From contig CALMYH010000059.1 in NCBI GenBank assembly GCA_937873395.1, forward strand, positions 1 to 51,973: a stretch of 51,973 bases of DNA. The letters run 5' to 3'. Shown here one piece after another: positions 1 to 7,850 of the stretch. The notes below the pieces were generated by a model. The model was not told where the DNA came from, made no database searches, and was given only the letters and a program-made list of their open reading frames with translations. Each line of letters opens with the position of its first letter. Within the stretch, counting starts at the first letter, position 1. A program made the position numbers and the translations under genes. Source of the DNA: an uncultured Burkholderiales bacterium (GTDB taxonomy: Bacteria; Pseudomonadota; Gammaproteobacteria; Burkholderiales; Burkholderiaceae_C).

Positions 1-1865
1 GCCCGCATGCCGGTGATGGCGAAGCGGTGCGCCTCGTCGCGGATCTGCGCCACCAGCATCAGCGCCGCCGAGTCATGGCCCAGATAGACCTTCTCGCGGC
101 CATCGGCAAACACCAGTTCCTCCAGCCCCACCTTGCGGCCTTCGCCTTTTTCCACACCGACGATCAGCGACAGGTCCAGGCCCAGCTGCTGAAACACCTC
201 GCGCGCCATGCCGACCTGGCCCTTGCCGCCATCGATCAGCACCAGGTCGGGCATGCGAGGTCCCTTGGGTGCCTCCGTCGTCGATTCGCCCCCTGCCTCG
301 TCCGGTGGATGGGTTTCAGGTACCAGCGCCTCGCCGTCCTGCTCGGCGCGCAAAACCTCGGCCAGCTTGCCGTACCGGCGCAGCAGCACCTGGCGCATGG
401 CGGCGTAGTCGTCGCCGGGCGTGATGCCGTCGATGTTGTATCGCCGGTACTGGCTGTTCTGCATCTTGTGCCCTTCGAACACCACGCAGGACGCCTGGGT
501 CGACTCACCCGCCGTGTGAGAAATGTCGAAACACTCGATGCGCAGCTCGTCCAGGTTGTCGTCGGGCAAAGCCAGCGCCTCGGCCAGGGCGCGGGTGCGC
601 GCCTGCTGGGACCCTTCTTCGGCCAGCAAGCGGGCCAGGGCGATCTCGGCGTTTGTCTGCGCCATGTCCAGCCAGGCCCGCCGATGCTCGCGCGGCTGGT
701 GTACGGCCTGCAGACGGCTGCCCGCCTGCGCGCCCACGGCATCGATCAGGGCCTTGGCGACCGGGTGGCTCGTCACCAGCGTGTGCGGCAAGGCCGCGCC
801 CAGGTAGTGTTGGGCGATGAAGGCCTCCAGCACGCGAACATGCAAGCGCTCCAGCGGGTCGCCCTCAGGAGCTGCGCCGCTTTCGGCGTCCAGCCCCTCA
901 TCGATCTGGGTGGCGTCGTCGACGTGCGCCGGAAAGTACGGTCGGTCGCCCAGATGCCGGCCACCCCGCACCATGGCCAGGTTGACACAGGCCTTGCCGC
1001 CCTGCACCTTCACCGCCAGGATGTCGACATCGCGGTCGCTGGCGGTGTCCATCGCCTGCTGGTGCAGCACGCGCGAGAGCGCGCTCATCTGGTTGCGGAT
1101 CTCGGCCGCCTGCTCGAATTCGAGCTGCTCGGCGTGGGCCATCATGCGCTGCTCCAGCTCGTCGAGCACGGCCTGCGTCTCGCCGCGCAGGAAACGCTCG
1201 GCCGCGGCCACATCGCGCCCGTAGGCTTCGGTGTCGATCAGGTCCACACAGGGGCCGCTGCAGCGCTTGATCTGGTAGAGCAGGCAGGGCCGCGTGCGGT
1301 TGGTGAACACCGTGTCTTCGCAGGTGCGCAGACGGAAGACCTTCTGCAGCAGGGTGATGGACTCCTTGACCGCCCAGGCACTGGGGTAAGGGCCGTAGTA
1401 GCTGTGGCGGCGGTCGACCACCCCGCGGTAGTAGGCCATGCGCGGAAAGGCCAGCATGGGCACCGGCTTCGGGCCGGCGGTGCGGAAGGTCTCGCGCGTG
1501 CCGGTGATCTTGAGGTAGGGGTAGCTCTTGTCGTCGCGGAACAGGATGTTGAACCGCGGGTTCAGCGTCTTGATGAGGTTGTTTTCCAGCAGCAGCGCCT
1601 CGGCCTCGGAGCGCACCACGGTGGTCTCCATGCGCGCGATGCGGCTGACCATGTGGCCAATGCGGGTGCCGTCGTGGTTCTTCTGGAAATAGCTGCTGAC
1701 GCGCTTCTTGAGGTTGCGCGCCTTGCCCACGTAGAGCAGTTGCCCCTGGGCGTCGAAGTAGCGGTAGACACCGGGCAGGCCGGGCAAGGCCGCCACCTCG
1801 GCCAGCAGGGCCGCGCTGTGGCCGTCGCTGGAGGCAGGGGTTTCGGGCGGGTTGGTGCCGGTCAT
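1..1865 (-). CDS. uvrC: Excinuclease ABC subunit C (partial, 3' end outside window)
   Basis: UvrC makes the 3' and 5' incisions around bulky DNA lesions during nucleotide excision repair, acting with UvrA and UvrB in the cytoplasm. About 621 residues are visible on the minus strand and the reading frame runs off the left edge. The N-terminal GIY-YIG nuclease is clear (GVY at residues 32-34, [11 protein letters not shown] from 45). A UVR motif follows ([12 protein letters not shown]), then the RNase H-like second nuclease ([13 protein letters not shown]). The visible end, near [16 protein letters not shown], lies just before the expected helix-hairpin-helix domain. An acidic, Pro/Glu-rich insert separates the second nuclease from [10 protein letters not shown]. 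The ATG at 1865 is 4 nt downstream of the doc stop codon and has no clear Shine-Dalgarno, so translation may be coupled to the toxin gene. Confidence 0.96.
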   Translation of the reverse strand, partial: MTGTNPPETPASSDGHSAALLAEVAALPGLPGVYRYFDAQGQLLYVGKARNLKKRVSSYFQKNHDGTRIGHMVSRIARMETTVVRSEAEALLLENNLIKTLNPRFNILFRDDKSYPYLKITGTRETFRTAGPKPVPMLAFPRMAYYRGVVDRRHSYYGPYPSAWAVKESITLLQKVFRLRTCEDTVFTNRTRPCLLYQIKRCSGPCVDLIDTEAYGRDVAAAERFLRGETQAVLDELEQRMMAHAEQLEFEQAAEIRNQMSALSRVLHQQAMDTASDRDVDILAVKVQGGKACVNLAMVRGGRHLGDRPYFPAHVDDATQIDEGLDAESGAAPEGDPLERLHVRVLEAFIAQHYLGAALPHTLVTSHPVAKALIDAVGAQAGSRLQAVHQPREHRRAWLDMAQTNAEIALARLLAEEGSQQARTRALAEALALPDDNLDELRIECFDISHTAGESTQASCVVFEGHKMQNSQYRRYNIDGITPGDDYAAMRQVLLRRYGKLAEVLRAEQDGEALVPETHPPDEAGGESTTEAPKGPRMPDLVLIDGGKGQVGMAREVFQQLGLDLSLIVGVEKGEGRKVGLEELVFADGREKVYLGHDSAALMLVAQIRDEAHRFAITGMR

Positions 1866-1869
1866 GCAG

Positions 1870-2262
1870 TCAGGCCACACGCGGGCGGACATGGTCGCGC
1901 AGCCACTGGGCAAAGGCTTCCTCGGACAGGTCGCCAGCGGCCAGAGCGAGCATGGTCAGCGTGGCGTCGGCCTGGGTGGTGACCAGCCGATACCCGTTCA
2001 GCGACAGGAACAGACCCGTGGCCAGGAACGCTGCCCGTTTGTTGCCGTCCACAAACGCATGGTTGCGCACCAGACCAAAAGCATAGGCCGCCGCGAGCGC
2101 CGCGAAATCGGGCTCACCATAGGCCAGCAACTGGTGCGGCCTGGCCAGCGCCGACTCCAGCAGTCCTTCGTCGCGCAAGCCCGGGCGCCCTCCGTGCTCC
2201 GCCAGGCTCTCGTCGTGCAGCAGCTCCAGCGCGCGCCGGCTGACGAAACGCCATGCCGTCAT
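1870..2262 (-). CDS. doc: Death-on-curing (Doc/Fic family) toxin
   Basis: This 130-residue protein has the size and motif of Doc toxins, which are small Fic-fold enzymes known to phosphorylate EF-Tu and stop translation. The catalytic signature [11 protein letters not shown] (family form HxFxxGNKR) lies at about residues 68-78 and is intact. The upstream region [15 protein letters not shown] is also typical of the family. Its ATG overlaps the stop of the preceding antitoxin gene by 4 bp, as expected for a type II toxin-antitoxin operon. The partner is of AbrB/MazE type rather than Phd. Toxicity is inferred from the family and the intact motif. Confidence 0.9.
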   Translation of the reverse strand: MTAWRFVSRRALELLHDESLAEHGGRPGLRDEGLLESALARPHQLLAYGEPDFAALAAAYAFGLVRNHAFVDGNKRAAFLATGLFLSLNGYRLVTTQADATLTMLALAAGDLSEEAFAQWLRDHVRPRVA

Positions 2263-2483
2263 TTCGCGAGCTGATGGAAGGTGTCGCGATAGTCGTGCAT
2301 GAACTCGCGCCCCAGGGCCAGTTCTTCGTCCAGCGCCGGGTCGTAAGGCGACAGGTTGACACCATTGGCCGCCTCGGTGACAAACACCGTGTCGCCCTTC
2401 TCCAGCTTGAGACGGGCCAGCAACTCCTTGGGCAGGATCAGTCCCACCGAATTGCCGATCTGGGTGAGTTTGAGTGCGGTCAT
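2259..2483 (-). CDS. AbrB/MazE-type antitoxin
   Basis: A 74-residue protein with an N-terminal swapped-hairpin AbrB/MazE/SpoVT DNA-binding domain (TQIGNSVGLILPKELLARL, then KGDTVFV) and an acidic C-terminal tail (DPALDEELALGREFM). In such antitoxins the tail usually wraps the toxin while the N-terminus binds the operator. I chose the ATG at 2483 because a GGAGG Shine-Dalgarno (2487-2493 region) lies just upstream. An in-frame ATG at 2495 would add four residues and overlap that ribosome site. The gene overlaps doc by ATGA. Autoregulation by the complex is inferred from the dyad-rich promoter just upstream. Confidence 0.85.
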   Translation of the reverse strand: MTALKLTQIGNSVGLILPKELLARLKLEKGDTVFVTEAANGVNLSPYDPALDEELALGREFMHDYRDTFHQLAK

Positions 2484-2503
2484 GAGGGCCTCCATGTTTT
2501 AAC

Positions 2504-2539
2504 GGTTGTTATATTAACGCCCATTCCCTGTCCGAGCAA
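2504..2539 (-). promoter_or_regulatory. Promoter/operator of the toxin-antitoxin module
   Basis: On the minus strand a -35-like TTGCTC (2534-2539) and a -10-like TAATAT (2511-2516) are separated by exactly 17 bp. The -10 lies in an AT-rich dyad, GTTA-N3-TAAC (2508-2518), next to AACGGTT, in an otherwise GC-rich genome. This is a plausible binding site for the AbrB-type antitoxin. The promoter lies only 10 bp from the GTG start of earP on the other strand. Confidence 0.55.
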
Positions 2540-2548
2540 CGACACCCC

Positions 2549-3670
2549 GTGACCGCCCCCCGCCCTGCCCTCTGGGACATCTTCTGCCATGTGGTCGACA
2601 ACCTGGGCGACATCGGCGTCTGCTGGCGCCTGAGCGCCGACCTGGCCGCGCGCGGCCACCGGGTGCGGCTATGGGTGGACGAGCCCGAGCCGCTGCGCTG
2701 GATGGCGCCCGGTGCGCTGGAGGGACGCTGGCCGGGTATCGAGGTGATCCCCTGGACCCGCCCACTGCCCGACGGCCTGGCGGCCTCATTGCCACCGGCC
2801 GACGTGTGGATCGAGGCCTTCGGTTGCGACCCGCCGGACGAGATGGTGCTGGCCCTGGCCGAACGCATCGGCCGCGGCGAAGCGGCGCCGGTCTGGATCA
2901 ACCTGGAGTACCTGAGCGCCGAGCCCTGGGTGGAGCGTTGCCACGGCCTGCCCTCGCCGGTCATGAGCGGCCCGCTCAAGGGCCTGACCAAGACCTTCGT
3001 CTACCCGGGCTTCACGCCGCGCACCGGCGGCCTGCTGCGCGAGCAGGACCTGGATCAGCGCCAGGCGGCCTTCGACGCCCGGGCCTGGCGCCAGCGCCAC
3101 GGCGTGCCCGACGGCGCCCTGGCCGTGAGCCTGTTCTGCTACGACCCGGCCCCGGCACTGGCGCCGCTGCTGGCCCAGGCCGCAAAGCAAGCACAGCCGG
3201 TGCACTGGCTGGTCACACCGGGACGGGCCATGCGGGCCATGGAATCGTCCCTGGCCGAGCTGCCGGCCGAGCAGCGCCCGCCGCCCGAGCACATCCACCC
3301 CCTGCCCCTGGTCGACCAGCCCGGCTTCGACGAGATGCTCTGGGCCTGCGACCTCAACATCGTGCGCGGCGAGGACTCGCTGGTCAGGGCCCTGTGGGCC
3401 GGCAAACCCTTCATCTGGCACATCTACCCGCAGCACGACCACGCGCACCACGCCAAGCTGGAGGCGTTTCTGGACTGGCTGGGAGCACCCGCCGAATGGG
3501 CTGCGCTCATGCGACGCTGGAACGGCACCGGTGGCCCGGCCCAGGTGCAGCTGCCGGCGATGGGCCTGTCGGCCCGCCGGCCGCCCTGGACGACCGCCTT
3601 GTCCAGGCCTGGCCACGCACCGCCCTGCCTGGGCAGCACGCTCCTTGGGCAGCTTTCCGAAAAAAGCTAA
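2549..3670 (+). CDS. earP: EF-P arginine rhamnosyltransferase EarP
   Basis: EarP transfers rhamnose from dTDP-rhamnose to Arg32 of elongation factor P, activating EF-P to rescue ribosomes stalled on polyproline. The 373-residue product has the family's N-terminal signature (WDIFCHVVDNLGDIGVCWRL, with Asp17 and Asp21 spaced as the conserved pair) and the C-terminal nucleotide-sugar signature RGEDSLVRALWAGKPFIWHI followed by YPQHDHAHHAKLEAF. The start is a GTG at 2549. The substrate gene efp follows on the same strand. The last ~40 residues (after LPAMGL) look poorly conserved compared with what I remember of the family; a small frameshift there cannot be excluded by eye. Confidence 0.93.
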   Translation: MTAPRPALWDIFCHVVDNLGDIGVCWRLSADLAARGHRVRLWVDEPEPLRWMAPGALEGRWPGIEVIPWTRPLPDGLAASLPPADVWIEAFGCDPPDEMVLALAERIGRGEAAPVWINLEYLSAEPWVERCHGLPSPVMSGPLKGLTKTFVYPGFTPRTGGLLREQDLDQRQAAFDARAWRQRHGVPDGALAVSLFCYDPAPALAPLLAQAAKQAQPVHWLVTPGRAMRAMESSLAELPAEQRPPPEHIHPLPLVDQPGFDEMLWACDLNIVRGEDSLVRALWAGKPFIWHIYPQHDHAHHAKLEAFLDWLGAPAEWAALMRRWNGTGGPAQVQLPAMGLSARRPPWTTALSRPGHAPPCLGSTLLGQLSEKS

Positions 3671-3673
3671 AAT
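3645..3673 (+). promoter_or_regulatory. Candidate sigma-70 promoter for efp
   Basis: TTGGGC (3645-3650) and TAAAAT (3668-3673) are separated by exactly 17 bp and overlap the 3' end of earP. A short dyad, AGCTTT-N6-AAAGCT (3651-3668), lies in the spacer. If used, the efp transcript would have a leader of about 135 nt, allowing efp to be expressed well above earP. This is predicted from spacing and hexamer similarity only. Confidence 0.5.
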
Positions 3674-3814
3674 GAAGGGTTTTCCGGGACCGTGCTGCAC
3701 TGCTGCGGCTTTCCCGAGCGTCGTCTGCCTCGCCGCACAGACAGCGACCACCTTCCTCCGTTCCCGGGCCCCAGGGCCAGCCAAGGAACCTGCGGCCTCA
3801 TCGATGGAACCCCT

Positions 3815-4369
3815 ATGAAAATCGCTCAAGAAATCCGCGCCGGCAACGTCATCATGCACGGCAAGGACCCCATGATCGTCCTGCGCACCGAATACGCCCG
3901 TGGCGGCCGTGGCGCGGCCACCGTCCGCATGAAGCTCAAGGGCCTGCTGGGCAACATCGGCACCGAAGTCGTGTTCAAGGCCGACGACAAGATGGACCAG
4001 ATCATCCTGGATCACAAGGAGTGCACCTACTCCTACTTCGCCGACCCGATGTACGTGTTCATGGACGCCGACTACAACCAGTACGAGGTGGAAGCCGAGA
4101 ACATGGGCGACGCCCTGAACTACCTGGAAGACGGCATGGCCGTGGAAGTGGTGTTCTACGAAGGCAAGGCCATTTCGGTCGAACTGCCCACCAGTGTGGT
4201 GCGCGTGGTCACCTGGACCGAACCCGCGGTCAAGGGCGACACGTCCGGCAAGGTGCTCAAGCCCGCCAAGATCGCGACCGGTTTCGAAGTGGCGGTGCCG
4301 CTGTTCGTGGCCCAGGACGACAAGATCGAAATCGACACCCGCACCGGGGAATACCGCAAGCGCGTCTGA
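3815..4369 (+). CDS. efp: Elongation factor P (Arg32 type)
   Basis: EF-P enters the ribosomal E site and stimulates peptide-bond formation at polyproline stalls. The 184-residue product shows the three-domain EF-P pattern. It begins [19 protein letters not shown] and the modification loop [11 protein letters not shown] places arginine exactly at position 32. This is the form modified by rhamnosylation and not by lysylation, and it fits the earP gene immediately upstream. The C-terminus ends in the usual [14 protein letters not shown]. The start was chosen to match the conserved family N-terminus. No lysylation enzymes (EpmA/EpmB) are seen in the window. Confidence 0.98.
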   Translation: MKIAQEIRAGNVIMHGKDPMIVLRTEYARGGRGAATVRMKLKGLLGNIGTEVVFKADDKMDQIILDHKECTYSYFADPMYVFMDADYNQYEVEAENMGDALNYLEDGMAVEVVFYEGKAISVELPTSVVRVVTWTEPAVKGDTSGKVLKPAKIATGFEVAVPLFVAQDDKIEIDTRTGEYRKRV

Positions 4370-4376
4370 GGACTGT

Positions 4377-4542
4377 AGCCCCCACGCTCCGCCGCTGCGC
4401 GGGTCGCTGCCCCCCGAGGGGGCTGATCCGGCTGGGGACGGCCCGGCGCCGGATCGCTTGAGCCCCCACGCTCCGCCGCTTCGCGGGTCGCTGCCCCCCG
4501 AGGGGGAGCGAATTCAGCTTGGGGCGGCCCGGCGCTGAATTC
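4377..4542 (+). repeat. Two tandem copies of a GC-rich intergenic repeat
   Basis: Two copies of an ~80-bp unit (4377-4458 and 4461-4542) begin with the same AGCCCCCACGCTCCGCCGCT, continue through CGCGGGTCGCTGCCCCCCGA and GGGG, and end in a dyad around CGGCCCGGCGC. The last part differs: copy 1 uses a GATCCGG/CCGGATC inverted pair and copy 2 a GAATTCAGC/GCTGAATTC pair. The changes are thus compensatory and keep a hairpin. I recognise this element type from intergenic regions of Comamonadaceae. It fills most of the efp-AEC gap and may act as an RNA structure or transcript-end element. Confidence 0.8.
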
Positions 4543-4569
4543 AATGTCTGAACCTCGGACAATGAACGA

Positions 4570-4593
4570 GGCTCCCGAAAGGGAGCCTTTTTT
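4570..4593 (+). terminator. Rho-independent terminator
   Basis: A perfect 7-bp stem GGCTCCC / GGGAGCC (4570-4576 and 4581-4587) with a GAAA loop is followed by six T residues. It ends the earP-efp side just before the AEC transporter gene. Confidence 0.85.
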
Positions 4594-4613
4594 GTTGTTG
4601 CTACTCTCGCACC

Positions 4614-5492
4614 ATGGACCTCATTTCGCGTATCGCCGACGTCATCATCCCGGTCTTTCTGATCGTGGCCATCGGCTACGGCTATGCCCGCCGCTCGCCG
4701 CCCGACCTGACGGTGTTCAACCGCATCGCGCTGGACGTGCTGGCGCCGGTGCTGGTGTATTCGGCGCTGGCGGCCAAGGACTTCCGGCTGGCCGACCATG
4801 TGCCGCTGCTGATCGGCGGCACGGTGCTGATCCTGGGCAGCGGCCTGCTGGCCTGGCCAGTGGCACGCGCCTTCGGCGCCCAGCCGCGCACGCTGGTGCC
4901 GGTGGTGATGTTCAACAACTGCGGCAACATGGGCCTGCCACTGGCCCTGCTGGCCTTTGGCCCGGCGAACTTTGGTGCGGCGGTGGCGCTGTTCTCGGTC
5001 AGCAACCTGTTCCACTTCTCGATCGGCGCCCGCATCACCAGCGCCTCGGCCCGCACGCGCGACCTGCTGACCAGCCCGCTGATGATCGGCACCGCGCTGG
5101 GTTTTGCCAGCGCCCTGACCGACGTCCGGCCGCCGGACGTGATGCTCTCGGGACTGAAATTGCTGGGTGACGCGCTGCTGCCGATGATGCTGTTCGCACT
5201 GGGCGTGCGGCTCACGTCGCTGACCCGGTCCGGTCTGGCGCTGGGCATGCTCGGCGCACTGGCACGCCCCCTGCTGGGCCTGGCCATCGGCCTGCCGCTG
5301 GCCTGGGCGCTGGGCCTTGAAGGTGCCGCGCGTGGGCAGCTGCTGCTGTTCGCTGCCCTGCCCCCGGCGGTCATGCAGTTCATGCTGGCCGAACGCTACC
5401 GCCAGGAGCCCGACAAGGTGGCGGCCATGATCATGCTGGGCAACGCGCTGGCCATCCTTTTTGTACCGCTGGCCCTGGCGCTGGGCCTCTGA
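4614..5492 (+). CDS. AEC-family (auxin efflux carrier-like) transporter
   Basis: A 292-residue, strongly hydrophobic inner-membrane protein. Its two-halved pattern and motifs (IIPVFLIVAIGYGYARR at the start; VVMFNNCGNMGLPLALLAFG near residue 100; a second half ending AMIMLGNALAILFVPLALAL) match the bacterial AEC family. These are secondary carriers for small organic anions such as malonate or malate, or for amino-acid-like compounds; the substrate cannot be read from sequence. The length is slightly shorter than the usual ~310 residues. The ATG at 4614 follows a terminator by 20 bp, so the gene needs its own promoter or read-through. Confidence 0.85.
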   Translation: MDLISRIADVIIPVFLIVAIGYGYARRSPPDLTVFNRIALDVLAPVLVYSALAAKDFRLADHVPLLIGGTVLILGSGLLAWPVARAFGAQPRTLVPVVMFNNCGNMGLPLALLAFGPANFGAAVALFSVSNLFHFSIGARITSASARTRDLLTSPLMIGTALGFASALTDVRPPDVMLSGLKLLGDALLPMMLFALGVRLTSLTRSGLALGMLGALARPLLGLAIGLPLAWALGLEGAARGQLLLFAALPPAVMQFMLAERYRQEPDKVAAMIMLGNALAILFVPLALALGL

Positions 5493-5544
5493 CCTGGCGC
5501 AGGCGGCACAATCGCTTCACCGATTTCCACTGGCTTGTATCGAC

Positions 5545-6441
5545 ATGAACACCAAAGTCCATCATGAAAACCTGCAGGAACGCCGTCTGGCCGACGCCTG
5601 GGCCGAATTGCAGGCGCACGCCGACGGCGGCAACCAGCTCGACCCCGACGCCTACCGGCTGGCCTTTGCCGACCCGGAATTCCTGCTGCGGCGCGAAACC
5701 CGCGGCATCCGGTTCCAGCTGGAAATGCTCAAGCCCGATCTGGCGCAACGCGAGCTTGGCATCGAGAACACCATCGTGGTGTTCGGCAGCGCACGTTTCC
5801 GCGAGCCGGCCGAGGCCCAGGCGGCGCTGGCCCAGGCCGAGGCATCGGGTGATGCGCGCGCCATCGCCAAGGCTCGTGCCCTGGTGCGCAATGCCCATTA
5901 CTACGATCAGGCGCGCGAGTTCGCCCGCATCGTGGCGCGCTACAGCAAGGCCTGCCGCCACGAGGACAAGCTGTTCATCAGCACCGGCGGCGGACCGGGC
6001 ATCATGGAAGCGGCGAACCGGGGCGCACACGACGAAGGCGCGCTCAACGTCGGGCTGAACATCACGCTGCCGCACGAACAGGCGGCCAACCCCTACATCA
6101 CGCCCGAGCTGAGCTTCAAGTTTCACTACTTCGCGCTGCGCAAGATGCACTTCATGATGCGCGCCAAGGCGCTGGTGGCCTTTCCGGGCGGCTTCGGCAC
6201 GCTGGACGAGCTGTTCGAGGTCATCACCCTGGTCCAGTGCAAGAAGGCCAGGCCGGTGCCGATCGTGCTGTTCGGCGCCGATTACTGGAAGCGGCTGGTC
6301 GACTTCAACGTGCTGGTCGAGGAAGGCGCCATCTCATCCGAAGACCTCGACCTTTTCGTCACCGTGGACGACCCGCGCCTGGCCTGGGAACACATCGTGC
6401 GCTTCTATGACCTGCCGGCCGGCGACGCCCGCTGCGCCTGA
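5545..6441 (+). CDS. LOG-family protein (TIGR00730-like phosphoribohydrolase)
   Basis: A 298-residue protein with the Rossmann-type LOG fold. Family motifs are VVFGSARF (from about residue 78), GGGPGIMEAANRGA (148-161) and PGGFGTLDELFEV (214-226), the PGGxGTxxE signature. Related enzymes cleave nucleoside 5'-monophosphates, including cytokinin ribotides, into base and ribose 5-phosphate. It is longer than the ~190-residue cytokinin-activating form, with ~75 extra N-terminal residues, so a role in purine nucleotide salvage is an equal possibility. The start at 5545 gives a sensible soluble N-terminus; the frame is open further upstream into the AEC gene. Its 3' end overlaps the converging efflux gene by 37 bp. 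Confidence 0.88.
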   Translation: MNTKVHHENLQERRLADAWAELQAHADGGNQLDPDAYRLAFADPEFLLRRETRGIRFQLEMLKPDLAQRELGIENTIVVFGSARFREPAEAQAALAQAEASGDARAIAKARALVRNAHYYDQAREFARIVARYSKACRHEDKLFISTGGGPGIMEAANRGAHDEGALNVGLNITLPHEQAANPYITPELSFKFHYFALRKMHFMMRAKALVAFPGGFGTLDELFEVITLVQCKKARPVPIVLFGADYWKRLVDFNVLVEEGAISSEDLDLFVTVDDPRLAWEHIVRFYDLPAGDARCA

Positions 6442-7850
6442 GGTTCTGCGGTCCAGCCACCGCCCAGTGCCCGGTACAGGTCGACCCGGTTGAGCCGCTG
6501 AGCCAGTTCAGTCTGCACCAGGGCCTGCCGGGCACCGAACAGGGAGCGCTGGGCGTCGAGCACCTCCAGGAAACTGGCCACGCCGCTGCGGTAGCGCAGT
6601 TCGGCCAGGCGCAGCCGCTCGGTTTCGGCCTCGGCGAGCGCCTGCTGGGCCAGCCGCTGTTCGCTCAGCGAGTTGCGCGCCACCAGGGCGTCGGACACTT
6701 CGCGGAAGGCCGACTGAATCGCCTTTTCGTACTGCGCCACAGCTGCTTCGCGAAGGGCCTGGGCGGCCGCCAGGTTGGCCTGGTTGCGGCCGAAATCGAA
6801 GAGGGGGAGCAAGGCCTGTGGCGCCAGGCCGAAGCCCCAGGAACCCTCCCTGAACAGTCCCGACAGATCGGGACTGGCCGTGCCGAGCGAGGCGGTCAGC
6901 GAGATGCGCGGAAAGAAGGCGGCCCGCGCCGCGCCGATGTTGGCGTTGGCGGCAATGAGTTGCTGCTCGGCCTGCCGGATATCGGGACGGCGCTCCAGCA
7001 GATCGGACGGCAGCCCCTCGGGCACGTCGGCCACCAGGAGGGCAGCCGGCGTGTTCGACCCGGAAGGCAGCCAGGCTTCGGGAACGGTCTGTCCCACCAG
7101 CAAAGACAGGGCGTTCAGGCGTTGCGCGCGCTGGCCTTCCAGCTGGGCGAGTGTGGCCCGCGCTGCCGCCGTGAGTGACTCCGCCTGCCGCAGGTCGATG
7201 GCCGACGCAGCGCCATGCTCGAAACGCAGGCGGATCAGCCGCAACGAGTCCTCCCGGGTCTGCAAGGCGTTGCGCGTCAGGGTCAGCAGCTCGCCGTCGG
7301 CCTGCACGGCCAGCCAGGTGCTGGCCACCGAGGCGACCAGGCTGGTCCGGGCCGCCCGGGCTGCCTCCTCGCTGGCCAGGAATTGCGCCAGCGCGGCCTC
7401 GCTGAGGCTGGCCAGGCGACCGAAGAAGTCGATCTCCCAGGCAGTGACCAGCAGGCCGGCGGTGTAGCTGCTGCCGGTCTCGCTCCCCTCGCGTGTCTGG
7501 CGGCTGCCGGAGGCGCCCAGGTTGACCGTGGGACCGAGGTTGGCCGACTGTATGCGGTACTGGGCCCGCAGCTGCTCGACGTTGGCCATGGCGATGCGCA
7601 GGTCCCGGTTGTTTGCCAGCGTCAGCTCGATCAAGGCCCGCAGGCGCTCATCGGCCACGAACTCGGTCCACCCCGGAAGGATCGCGGAGGCCTCGGCCGC
7701 TGAGGCATCGGCGAAGCGCTCGGGAACGGGGGCGGACGGTCGTTCGTAGAGGGGCGTGAAGGAGCAGGCCGACAGCAGAACCGCCATGGAGAGTACGGCG
7801 GGCACAGCCCATCGCCGCGTGGGCGCTGCGAGGAACAGGTCAGCGGACAT
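6405..7850 (-). CDS. RND efflux outer-membrane factor lipoprotein (OprM/NodT family)
   Basis: This 481-residue protein forms the trimeric outer-membrane and periplasmic channel of the tripartite pump. The signal peptide ends in a lipobox (LLSAC) with Cys29 as the lipidation site. The body has two TolC-like repeats of long helices (LTLANNRDLRIAMANVEQLRAQY; LLERRPDIRQAEQQLIAANANIG, the LLxRRPDIxxAE motif; RYRSGVASFLEVLDAQRSLF near the C-terminus). The ATG at 7850 overlaps the end of the permease gene by 11 bp, so the two are translationally coupled. An open frame 29 codons longer exists but would place extra residues before the signal peptide. The stop (TAG) overlaps the LOG gene on the opposite strand. 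Confidence 0.95.
   Translation of the reverse strand: MSADLFLAAPTRRWAVPAVLSMAVLLSACSFTPLYERPSAPVPERFADASAAEASAILPGWTEFVADERLRALIELTLANNRDLRIAMANVEQLRAQYRIQSANLGPTVNLGASGSRQTREGSETGSSYTAGLLVTAWEIDFFGRLASLSEAALAQFLASEEAARAARTSLVASVASTWLAVQADGELLTLTRNALQTREDSLRLIRLRFEHGAASAIDLRQAESLTAAARATLAQLEGQRAQRLNALSLLVGQTVPEAWLPSGSNTPAALLVADVPEGLPSDLLERRPDIRQAEQQLIAANANIGAARAAFFPRISLTASLGTASPDLSGLFREGSWGFGLAPQALLPLFDFGRNQANLAAAQALREAAVAQYEKAIQSAFREVSDALVARNSLSEQRLAQQALAEAETERLRLAELRYRSGVASFLEVLDAQRSLFGARQALVQTELAQRLNRVDLYRALGGGWTAEPQAQRASPAGRS

Noticed and set aside
27-1982. A 651-codon open frame on the plus strand
   Set aside because: It is antisense to uvrC, whose GIY-YIG and RNase H motifs are unmistakable. 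The plus frame is rich in Gln, His, Arg and Gly without any fold-like pattern, as expected from a high-GC shadow.
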